Shown piece by piece: positions 8,711-19,500 of a DNA stretch of 64,000 bases. The notes beneath the pieces were generated by a model. The model saw only the letters and a program-made list of their open reading frames with translations. It ran no database searches and was not told the origin of the DNA. This stretch comes from a virus. The stretch is from positions 26,068 to 90,067 of IMG/VR virus record IMGVR_UViG_3300042888_000931. The stretch is one strand, 5' to 3'. How positions within the stretch are numbered: position 1 is the first letter of the stretch; the number at the start of each line of letters is the position of its first letter. The position numbers were made by a program, and so were the translations under genes.

Positions 8711-9364
8711 ATGGCATACAGCCGTGGTTCAAGTAGTAACATCATCGTGGGTGCAGCAGCACTATTTACGCATGATGCAGGTCCAATCGGACTAGATGAG
8801 GACGGAAAGATTACCGATGCTCAAGCAGCAACAGATCTTCCACCGTTAACAGCATCAGCAACATCATACAAGACAACATTGTCAGCAGACAATGCATACA
8901 CAAATATCGGTTACACATCAAATGGTCTAGAACTAGCGTTCGAACCAGATTTTGGTGAAGTAGCGGTAGATCAACTTCTCGACGTTGCTCGTTTATTCAA
9001 GCAAGGTATGACAGTTAACCTAAATACATCTTTCGCAGAGGCAACACTAGAAAACCTTCTAGTAGCAATTGCAGCAGATGAAGACGATCTATCTCCAGAG
9101 GCCCTAGGTCTTCAGACAATGAACATGTCAGCAGGAGATATTGGCGACGTTCCACTAGAGCGTGGTCTAGTAGCAGTAGGACCAGGTTCTGGTTCTTCAG
9201 CAGATCCAAAGGAAAGAATCTATGTTGCATACCGTGCACTCTCAATCGAGAGCGTAACAGTATCAGCAAAGCGTGATGAGGCTTCAATGTTTGAAGTATC
9301 ATTCCGTCTTCTTCCAAACGATGACGCATCATACGGTAAGATCGTAGATCGTTCACTCGCATAA
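8711..9364 (+). CDS. Major tail (tube) protein
   Basis: 217 residues from the ATG at 8711, preceded by AGAGGTGAG; the longer frame from GTG 8666 lacks a ribosome site. The sequence has the beta-rich pattern of siphovirus tube subunits, with SYKTTLSADNAYTNIGYTSN, LELAFEPDFGEVAVDQLLDV and a late ESVTVSAKRDEASMFEVSFR. Many copies polymerise around the tape measure. Position between terminator and chaperones fits exactly. It shares the CGT-favouring Arg use of the capsid gene in its second half. A strong terminator follows. Confidence 0.88.
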   Translation: MAYSRGSSSNIIVGAAALFTHDAGPIGLDEDGKITDAQAATDLPPLTASATSYKTTLSADNAYTNIGYTSNGLELAFEPDFGEVAVDQLLDVARLFKQGMTVNLNTSFAEATLENLLVAIAADEDDLSPEALGLQTMNMSAGDIGDVPLERGLVAVGPGSGSSADPKERIYVAYRALSIESVTVSAKRDEASMFEVSFRLLPNDDASYGKIVDRSLA

Positions 9365-9382
9365 TACAACTTAATACATGAG

Positions 9383-9408
9383 AGGCTCAATCCTTCGGGG
9401 TTGGGCCT
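9383..9408 (+). terminator. Intrinsic terminator with UUCG tetraloop
   Basis: AGGCTCAA pairs with TTGGGCCT, extended by T-G, C-G and C-G to a C(TTCG)G tetraloop, an 11-bp stem followed by TTCTGTTT. It ends the tail-tube transcript. The next -10 begins 11 bases later. Confidence 0.85.
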
Positions 9409-9418
9409 TTCTGTTTGG

Positions 9419-9424
9419 TATACT
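9419..9424 (+). promoter_or_regulatory. -10 element for leaderless chaperone gene
   Basis: TTGGTATACT, an extended -10 (TGG before TATACT). The ATG at 9431 follows after exactly 6 bases and there is no Shine-Dalgarno, so a leaderless transcript is predicted. Confidence 0.65.
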
Positions 9425-9430
9425 TATATA

Positions 9431-10111
9431 ATGGCAACAAGCATATATCAAAAACGAAAGTTCTATTTTGTAGATAGGACAGAGATTTCTGCGGGACCCC
9501 TTAAGATAAAATATCTTAGAGATTTTCTAGAAACCTTTGAACCAATTAAAGAAGCAAAAACAGATAGCGAATCAATAACTATTTTAGTTGACTGTGCACT
9601 AATTGCAATGAAGCAGTATGCTCCACACATAAAGACAATAGAAGATCTTGAGGACAACCTAGACCTTCCTACAATCTATGAGGTTTTAGATATTGCAGCA
9701 GGTATTAAGATTAATTCAAAATCAGAAGAACCAGTAAAATCTCAAGCCGTAGAAAGCGGATCATCATGGGAAACTCTAGACTTGGCAAAACTAGAGTCAG
9801 AAGTATTTGTTCTTGGAATATGGAAAGACTATGAGGAACTAGAGCAGTCTTTATCTATGCCAGAGTTAACTGCAACGCTTGAAATAAAAAGAGAACTAGA
9901 GTATAACGATAAAAAGTTTTTTGCTGCAATGAAGGGTATTGATTTAGACAAGAAATCAGGCAAGGGAAATGAATGGGAAGACATGAAAGCCAGGGTATTT
10001 AGCAAGGGCAAGGCAACAGATGGAAGCGACATTATGGCTTTACAGGGCAAGAATGCACAGAGGGCTGGTTTTGGAATAGGAAATGGACTCTCTTACGAGG
10101 TTTACGAATAG
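9431..10111 (+). CDS. Tail assembly chaperone, long form
   Basis: 226 residues from the leaderless ATG at 9431. Residues ~1-95 are a chaperone N-domain clearly paralogous to the next gene: here DNLDLPTIYEVLDIAAGIKI, there ENLDLPTVYKIIDAASGMKL. Residues ~115-226 add a second domain (SMPELTATLEIKRELEYNDK, KKFFAAMKGIDLD, NEWEDMKARVF, LQGKNAQRAGFGIG) typical of the extended, GT-like chaperone. Siphoviruses usually make this extension by programmed frameshift from the short form. Here it is one uninterrupted ORF, placed before the short one. These proteins bind tape measure and tube subunits during tail assembly. Confidence 0.82.
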   Translation: MATSIYQKRKFYFVDRTEISAGPLKIKYLRDFLETFEPIKEAKTDSESITILVDCALIAMKQYAPHIKTIEDLEDNLDLPTIYEVLDIAAGIKINSKSEEPVKSQAVESGSSWETLDLAKLESEVFVLGIWKDYEELEQSLSMPELTATLEIKRELEYNDKKFFAAMKGIDLDKKSGKGNEWEDMKARVFSKGKATDGSDIMALQGKNAQRAGFGIGNGLSYEVYE

Positions 10112-10131
10112 CCAAAAATAAGCCTGCACTA

Positions 10132-10140
10132 TGGTATAAT
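10132..10140 (+). promoter_or_regulatory. Extended -10 promoter
   Basis: TGGTATAAT, giving a start near 10147 and a leader of about 19 bases that contains the AAGGAGGA ribosome site of the gene at 10166. Confidence 0.65.
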
Positions 10141-10165
10141 TGACTAAACCTTATAAGGAGGACAG

Positions 10166-10489
10166 ATGTCTACAAAAGTTGAAGACAAAGAAGAACTATA
10201 TCTTATCGATGGAACAAAGTTTGAAGTAAGACCACTAAAGATCTCACTTCTAAAGCCATTTATGCAGAAGTTTAATGAGTTGCAGGAAGTGGCAGAAGAT
10301 AACGAAAAGTCAATGAACGTTTTGCTAGATTGTGTGCAGATTGCATTTAAGCAATATCTACCACTAGTAGCAGACAACAGAGAGGCGATTGAGGAAAATC
10401 TAGATCTTCCTACAGTCTATAAGATTATTGATGCAGCGTCAGGTATGAAACTGGCAGATGCAACTGGTCTTCTAAACTCAATCAAATAA
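10166..10489 (+). CDS. Tail assembly chaperone, short form
   Basis: 107 residues, paralogous to the N-terminal domain of the gene at 9431 (shared pattern LDC..IAxKQY and NLDLPT.Y...DAA.G.K). It has a strong ribosome site and its own promoter, so the short form can be made independently of the long one. It precedes the tape measure gene, the usual place of the G-type chaperone. Having both forms as separate genes could replace the frameshift that normally sets the ratio of short to long chaperone. Confidence 0.8.
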   Translation: MSTKVEDKEELYLIDGTKFEVRPLKISLLKPFMQKFNELQEVAEDNEKSMNVLLDCVQIAFKQYLPLVADNREAIEENLDLPTVYKIIDAASGMKLADATGLLNSIK

Positions 10490-10507
10490 AGAAGAGGGTG
10501 TTAATGA

Positions 10508-13500
10508 GTGGCTGATGTAAACTCAAATATTGGTATTAATTTTGATACCAGAGCAGCCCTCGCATCTCTTCGTAAACTCCAGGCTGGATTAAGCACATTT
10601 AATCAATCCCTGACTCAGGGTAACGTTGCAGCAATGAATGCCCAAAAGGGACTTAATGATTCATTGATGCAGTCTATCAATGCTACTGGCAAGTTTGTTG
10701 CAAGTCAAAAAGAGATAGCAACAAGTACGTCGTCATTCACAAGTGCTCTTGAAAAGAACCAACTCTCTATGCGAGAGTACTTTAGATATACAGCAGCAGC
10801 AGCGACGGCAAACACAAAAACCTTTAAGGGTATGTTTGCCCAAGAGCGTGAGATTATTAACCGTGCTCGTAGAGACAGAGTAAAACTTCTTCAGTCTCAG
10901 TACATACAATTGGGTAATGCCAATGGTGACCTTGTCAAGGTTTTGCAGGTAGTTCCAAAGCACCTACAAATGGCCAATGGCAAGTACGCTGACTATGCAA
11001 CAAGAGTTCAGATGGCTGCACAGCGTCAACAGTTCTTAAATCAGTTATTGAAGCAAGGATCAACAAACCTTCTAAACTTCGGTAAGAATACTCAGTGGGC
11101 AGGCCGTCAGTTGATGGTTGGTTTGACTATTCCTCTTTCCATTCTTGGATCTGCAGCAGCAAAAACATTTATGGAAATGGAAGAGGCAGTCCTCAAGTTT
11201 ACAAGAGTTTATGGAGATATAACAACCTCTGGAGATGCAACAAATAAAGCAGTTGCTAATATTCAAAGACTAGGTAAAGAGTTTACAAAATACGGTATTA
11301 CCGTAAAGGACACAATGGAAATGGCTGCAACTGCAGCAGCAATGGGTATGCAAGGAGATGCTCTAGAAGCCCAAGTAGTTCAAGCAACACGACTTTCTGT
11401 ACTTGGTCAAGTAGAACAGCAGCAAGCACTTGAGACTACAATCTCTTTACAAAATGCTTTTGGTATATCTTCAGAACAACTTGCACAGAAAATCAACTTC
11501 CTCAACGCAGTAGAAAACCAGACTGTTCTTTCTATCGAAGACTTAACGATTGCAATTCCAAAGGCTGGACCAGTTGTAAAGCAACTTGGTGGTGATGTTG
11601 AAGATCTAGCCTTCTTTATGACTGCAATGAAGGAAGGTGGAATTAACGCATCAGAAGGTGCTAACGCACTCAAGTCTGGTCTTGCATCTTTGATTAACCC
11701 TTCAAAAAAGTCAGCAGAATTCATGGCACAACTTGGAATCAACGTAAAGGGAATTGTAAATAATAATGCTGGAGATCTTAAAGGTACAGTAGTTGGTTTT
11801 GCTAGAGCACTTGATACTTTAGATCCACTTAACCGTGCAAGAGCAATTGAGCAGATGTTTGGTAAGTTCCAGTTTGCTCGTCTATCAACATTATTCCAGA
11901 ACGTTACAAAAGACTCTTCTCAAGCAGCAAGGGCATTAGGACTTGCAGGAGCATCAGTTGAAGAGTTAGCAATTCTGTCTGAGCGAGAATTAAAAAGAGT
12001 TGAAGATTCAACAGGGGCTAAATTCAAAAAAGCCATGGAAAATTTAAAGAATGAACTAATACCAGTAGGTAAAGCATTCTTACAAGCAATAACACCAGTC
12101 GTTGAATTTGTTGGAAGACTGCTAGAAAGATTTAATGGTCTCAGTGATGGAACCAAGAAGGTAATAACAATTATGATTGGAGTGCTTGGAGCAATTGCCC
12201 CAGTTGCACTTATGACATTCGGTGTTCTTGTTAACGGTATTGCAAACGTAATTAAGTTCTTTGCCATGTTGCGTGGTGGAATTGCTAAACTTAACGGACA
12301 GAACAATGTTCTTGGTGGAGGGTTTGACTATTTAAGTAATAAGCAGACTGAGTTGCTTGCAGAAACAAATGCTCTTCATACCTCTCACCAGCAATTAATC
12401 TCTACATTCAATGTTGAAAAATCTGCAGTTGATGGTTTGGCAGCATCATACGCTACCGCAGCAAGCCAAGCACGTGCCCTTGCAAGTTCATCACCAGGAC
12501 TGTTTAATTCAGTCCCAGGGGCAGCAGGAGCCGTAGCAGGGCTACCTCCTAAGAAGTTTGCAGAGGGTGGAGTTGTTCCAGGCACAGGAAATAAAGACAC
12601 AGTACCAGCACTACTAACCCCTGGAGAGGTTGTTCTTACAAAGCAGACTGCAAAAGAAAATCCAGAATTAGTTGCAGCACTTCAAAACGGATCTGTTATG
12701 AAGTACAATAACGGAACTGGTAAAAGACAGACCACAGGACAATCATCTAAGGGAGTAGCATTTGATGTTGGCGGACAACAACTTCGTTTAGCAATAAAGC
12801 CAGAATCAGAAAAGAATGTTACAGCAGTAACAAACCTTGTAAAAGCAATGCAAGATGGATCAATGGGTGTTGAAAATGGAGCAGAGGTTCTTCAAGAAGT
12901 CTTTGCAAGATTAGCAAAAGAAGGAAAGGTAAAACTTGAAACCTTCCTTGCAGAATTAAGAATTGTAACAGAAGAAATGAGTGGTGTTACTTTAGCATCT
13001 AATCAAATCAATGACAAAGCAGGATTTACAGGTAAGCAAAAAATTGCAGGTCACTCTCAAGGAGAATCTGAGGGTGGTGGTAGTAGTGTAAGAGATGACA
13101 TGTACGCAGCAGGTCGAGGTGCTGAGTATGAAAGAATGCAGAAAATTGCTAATGAGTCTGGAGACAGAATAGATCAAATACCTGGAATGAAACCACTTCA
13201 AAGGCCAGATGCATCAAAGGGCAAGAAGGGAAATGTTCAGTTAGACAGAGGTCATATTGCTTCTCCTGGTGCAACGGCAAAATCAGTTTCTGAAGGATGG
13301 GACCCAGACTTGTGGGATATCTCAACCCACTCAGAAAATGAACTATCTGAAATGCTTGCACCTAAGCAAAATGAAGACGGCACAGAAAAAGCAAATGCAG
13401 CAAGAGATCTTTATTTTAAAAAATTAGATGAACTTGAAGCAAAAAAAGCAGCAACAACAGAACAAATAAATTCTATAAAAGAAAAAATTCTTGTTAATGG

Positions 13501-16500
13501 AGCATTGAACGAAGAAGAACTTCAGATCCAAGCAGGAGTCCTTCAATCAATGCTGGATGACACAGAGTTTATGGCTAAAGAAACAACAGGAAAGAAAGGC
13601 AATAAAGGAACTGTTGCAACCCCTGGATTTAAAAGAGCAGCAACAGCAACAATTTTTGATGCCGAAGGAAGAGCAAAATATCCTAAAACAGATATTGCAG
13701 ACCAAAGACCTAAAGAAGAGCGTATTGCTTCTGGAATGGCAAAGGTTGAAAAAAGAAAAGGAAAGTTTAATGAAGACGGTGGTGATGGTTTTGTCCCACT
13801 ATCAGAAGCCGAAAAGAAAGCAAGACTTGATTCAATCACAGTTGCTGAAGATGTAGACGCAGACCTTACTGCTGCAGAAAAGAAAGCAGAGACAGCATCA
13901 CCATCAAAAAGAACTAAGCGTCTTGGAAAAGATATTGCAGACGGACTTGCACAAGGATTAGAAGAAGGAACTCCTGGGGTAAAGACAAAGTCTTCACAAC
14001 TTACTGATGCAGCGCTTCCATCAGCAGCAGAAACACAAGGCAAAGTTGACAAGATGGATCTTGCAAACAAAGCATTCTATGATGATATTGATACACCAGA
14101 AATGCGTGATGAAAGACAAGTTCTTAAGTCTCTAGATAGACAAAGAAGAAAGCGTGGTGCTACAGGAACGGTAGATTCAGTTTCATCAACACCAGTAGCA
14201 TCTCAAGCATCACTTCTAAATGCTTCAAAGACTAGCGCAGCAGCAGAAGAGTTAGCGGTAAGCACAGAGCAGGCAGCGACAGCACAAGCACAAGTTGTCC
14301 AGCAGATCAAGGATGAAAGCAGATCAAGAGTTACTGTTAAGGGTAACACCATTAATATTGGTAAGGCTCGTCAAGAAGCAGATAGATTAGACAAAGAAGC
14401 ATCTGAAGCAGAAGCAGCAGCAGCAAAAGTTAGAACTGAAGCAGCAAAGTGGGAAGAGGTTGCAGCCCGTGAAGGTGGCAAGAATATGCACACTGCTGAG
14501 AATGCTAGAGACCTTAAGAAACTGGCAGATGAAGCAGAAATCAGAGCAGCAGAAGCAAGAATAAGAGCAGCAGAAGCAGACATACAGGCAACTCAGTTAG
14601 AAAACGGTACTGAAGCGTCAAATGAAATTATCTCCAATGGAACACAAGAGCAAGGCGATGGCTTAAAGAGAATTGTTGAAGGTACAGAAGACACAGCAGG
14701 ATCAACACTTTTGGTTGCAGACCAAACTGACGAACTTGCAAATGTAACTGGTGATGCCCTTGACGCTCAAACAACAAATACAGAAAACTTAATAACCACT
14801 GGTCAGTTAACAGCAGCAGCAAATAATAACCTTGGAGAAATGCTTCCAGCAATGGATCAAACAGGAGTTGCACAGCAAGACCTTGCAGCATCTTCTGCAA
14901 ACATTGCAACTGTAAATGATCAAATAGAGGCAGAAAAAAGAGAGCAGTTAGCACAACTAAAAGCATATAACGCTCAAGAGGCTGCAAGACAAGCAGCAGA
15001 AAATGGAATTATCCCACCAGGAAGCCAGTCAGGAAACGAAGAATTGGGCAAGAACAGAATGGGATCTGTTGCGGCATATGAAGAAGCATCCACATATACC
15101 AGAGACAAGAATGGTCAAATTATCTTTGATCCAGAACTAGATGCAAATGGAAAGAAGCAACCAACAACTCTTTCAGAAAAGCAAGTTAAAGAAAAGAAAC
15201 GTGGAATGCGTAGAGAAAGGGCTGGCAGGTTTTCTGGAAAAGTTTCAGGCGGATTAGGTACCGCAGCGATGGTTGCTGGTATGGCAGGAGCACCAGCAGC
15301 AGTTACAGGAGGATTAGGAGCAGCAGCAACTGTTTCACAGTTTGCTCCTATGCTTGTAGGAATGACTGGACCTCAAGGAGTTGTCGTAGGTTTGGCAGCC
15401 CTTGCAGCAGGAGCATATGTTTTAAATAAAAAATTAGAAGGAACCGCAATAGCAATTGCAAAGTTTACAAGGTCTACAACTGTTGGTGCTGACCTGCTCA
15501 AAAAGATAGGAGAGCAAACTGGAAAGGTTGGCGCTTCTGAATTAATGAACAAGAAAAGATCTGGAGGGCAACTACAGAATTATAACGAAGCAAATAGAGA
15601 CAGCACCATGGAAGCAACCCAGTTCCTTGAAGGAGATGCAGGTAAGGCTCTTCAAGCAGCATTTGTTTCAAATTCAACAAAAAATGGAACAGAAGTTGCT
15701 GCTCAACAGTTTGCCCTACAACTTGCAGCAGCGATATCTGATGGAACAATTGCTCCAGAATTAGGACAAAAAATTGCATACCAGATGGGAATCAATCTTA
15801 AAGATTCAGTTGCTGCAACAAGAATTAATGTACAGTTAAGAAAACTTATCGGTCCAAATGGAGAAGATCTAGGAAAAGATCCTCTAGAGATTAGAGCAAG
15901 AATTGCACAGCAAGCATCTTCTCTATCTGAAGATTTAGTGAAAAAAATTAACTCAACCGATAGATCAGAAGTTGGTGGCAACAGCAAACTTTCTATGTTC
16001 GGAACACTTGGACTCATCGGAGCAGCATCTGGCTCTGATAAAACAGCAGCACTTGCAGTTGCTGGTTCTTCAGCAATTGAAACAGCACAGGCACAGGCTG
16101 ATGCAATGTCGTTATATTATGATGAGCAACTTAGAGTATTAAGAGCACAAAGAGAAACAACTACAGATAAAGCAAAGCAGTTAGAACTAGACACAAAAAT
16201 TAAAGACATGTTGGCAGAACAAGAAGCAGGAATGACTAGAATGAACTCGGCAGTTCTTGGTCAACTAGCAAGACAGAATGCAATTGCAAAAGATCTAATT
16301 GCTAATGGATCATTAAAGGTTAATGCTAGTAGCGGAGACGATTCAAGTAGGTCCTTCTTCCTTAATGATGGAGCAAGAAGAGAAGATGCATTCTTTGATG
16401 CTCAGAAGGCCGATGTTAAGGCTAAATTCCAGGGAACAGCACAAGAAGCCTCAGCACAAAGAGTATTAAACTTAGGTGCTAGAGCAGACGAAGATACGTC

Positions 16501-19500
16501 TTTCCAAAAAAATTATGATCCAGCAGCAGAAGGAAGCAAGTATGCACAAGGCAAGCAAGCAGGAAGAGCCTTTGAAGCAAAAGTTAATTTCTTGATGCAG
16601 TCTGGACAGATGCAGCCAGAACAAATTGAAACAATGATGAAGATGTTTAGTGGCGATTTGCAAAAAATGGATACTGTCTTGGCTGTTGGAATGAGACTTC
16701 ACGGTGGAGCAAAAATGGGAGAACTTGCCTCTATGCTGACTGGCGTTGATAAGAAAACTGCTAAGACAATTATGCTTAGAATGGCAAGAAAAAATCCAAA
16801 AGAGTTTGATGAAGTTGGAAATGCTATAGCCCTATTGCAAGCATCTGATGGTTTAGAAGTAGACATGGAAGCAGCAATCGAACTTCTTGGTGAAAAAGGT
16901 TTAGCCCAACTAGGTAAAGATCTTGCAGCAATTGAAGCACTGCCAGACCCAATAGAAAAAACAGGAATGATAAAGTTTATAGAAGAAAATCCTGATATGA
17001 ACTTACAAGGTGTAATAGATAATTGGGAGTATTACCAATCTCTTGAGCCAGCAGTCAGAAAAGAAGCAATTCAAACTTACAAAACTTTGTTTGAAACAGC
17101 AACTAACTTTAACACAGTAGCAGAAAGAGATGCATGGGCAAGGATTCAGGCAGAAAATGCAGGACTCTTAGCAGGAGACAAGGGCACAAAAGAATATAAC
17201 GAAAAATATAAAACAACATTTGAGGCTTTAACAATGATAAACGGAAAGCCTGCGACTCTAGAACAGATGCAAATTGTAGGTGCGGACTTTGCACAAGAAG
17301 GAACAGAAGCAAAATACAGAAGCAAGTCTACTGTAGGATCTAAAGATGGAGGGAAAGTTCCAAGCACTGGCGGAGGAGATAAGAAAAACCCTCTAGACTT
17401 CCTTGATTCACTTGCAATGAGAATTAAGAATGTTCGTGATGGAGCATTTGATGCAACAAAGCCATTAGAGTCTATGCTTGCTGCATTTAGTAATCCAAAA
17501 ATAAAGAAGGACATGGATAGTGCATTTAAGGCATTCGATGGTCTTCAGCAAAGAATGATTGGAATGAAGGTTCCAAAAGAATTTAGAGATATGATTGCTG
17601 GCATGTCTTCTGAAGATTTTAAAGACCTTGCAAACCTAACGGGCAAGAAGGCTATCTTTGAATTTGAAAAGGGTAAGCCAAAAACAAAGGCAAACATTAA
17701 GGGCCTTACCGACACTGGCAAAAAGATGATGAAGACATATAACGAGGCTATAGTTGGAGAAGGCAATGTTGTTAATAGAGAAGCAGTAGAGCAAGTTGCC
17801 AACCAAGAAAAAGCGTTTAATATATTAATTTCCGAAGGAGCAACTGCAACAGAAGCATTAGAACATGTTCAGGATGCAGCCCTTGCTGCAGCAATTGCAG
17901 CAGGTGCACTTGGTAAAAAGGGAAGCAAGGAAAGAAAGCAATATCTTGCAGATCTCAAAAAGGCTACTGATGAAACAGAAAGATTTGCTCTTAAACAAAA
18001 AATGATTCAGGCTAACGAAGACTTCAAACTTCTTCAACAAATGCCAAAACTTTCAACAGCGATGAAATCAGCAGGATTTACTGCAGATCAAATGAGCGAG
18101 GTATTGAATGACCCAGCACTTGCAAAGTCTTTAATTGAAGACCTCAAAGATGGAAAGGTTGACTCTAAAGAAATAGCAGACTACCTAAACTCTATTGAGG
18201 CTAGAAAAATGATTGACATTAAGGTAAACTACAACGCTGGAAAATACTCTGATTCCGCCAAGCCAGGAATGGAAATTGTAGATGAGATGTTTGCTGTTCA
18301 AGAACAGATGCTAAGAACAGGTGCTGACCCAAGAACAGAAGGCATGGTTGCACAATTCCAGGCTAACGAAGACCAGTTATTGGCACTAGAAAAAGCAGCA
18401 AAACCAATTAGAAGAGAAATTGAACTGCTTAATCGTGAGATTAGAGATATAGAGCAGGGTATTGAAAAGAACTACACAAGACCAATAGAAGGACTACAGG
18501 AAGAGATTAGCGACTTTGAGCGAACTCTAGAAATAGATCCAAAATTTGGTGATCGTGCAATGGAAGAAATTAACAAGGCAAATGCTAAGATGTCAAATGA
18601 TTCTGCGATTATGGCAAATCAAGCAGAAAAAATTAATGAAGAATATGACAAGCAAGCAGAGGCTCTTGAAAAGGTCGCACAAGTAAATGAAGAAATTACA
18701 AATCAGCAAAAGAGCCAACTTGATATTGCAGGGGCTTTAACTAGCGGAGACATAGCAGCAGCAGCAAGAGCAGCACAAGAGGCCCGTGCACAATCAGCAC
18801 AAAGGTTTGGTACAGCAACAGCAGATGCTTTGCAACAGTCTAGAGAAAATGAAATCAAGAATCTTAGATCTTCGGATGGTTTAACTCAAAAAGAAATTGA
18901 TGAAAAACAATTTGAAAATTCTCAAAAACTTTACAAAATGGAAAACGATCCAGCACGAATTACAATTCTTGAAAATATTAGGAAAAAGCAAGACGAGATT
19001 TATAGACTCGAAGAGTTGCGTGAAGAAGAACTTCTTAAGATTCAGAAAAAAGAAGATGCTATTCTTAAAATACAAAAAGAACAACTCCAACCTTTGGAAG
19101 ATAAGATTGCAGATCTCACATATGCTAATGAAAAGATACAGGAAGAAATAGACCTGCTTGTCAAGGGTATAACAGTTTTGGGCAACACTCAATTAGAGTG
19201 GGACAAGATCAAGGCTAAGATTGATGCCAACGCCCTTGCAAGTAAAAACCTTAATGGTGATCTTGGAGCGTTGCTTGCTTCAACTGCTGCTATAGATGAC
19301 AAGTGGCAATCTATTCTTGACAAGTTGGCAGAATACAATGGCACACCACAAGGCGTTCTTGATGCTCAGGCAGAGGTTGATGGAAGTGCAGAAGATTATG
19401 CAGCCTTTGATTCTTCAGTAGAAGCATTGTCAGCAGCAGAAGAGGCAATGTGGGCAGCAGAAGATGCACTTAACGCAGCAACCGATGCTGGACAATGGGC

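Noticed and set aside
9401-9431. Earlier TTG start for the long tail chaperone
   Set aside because: The TTG is inside the terminator stem and precedes the -10 element, so it would not be translated from the predicted transcript.
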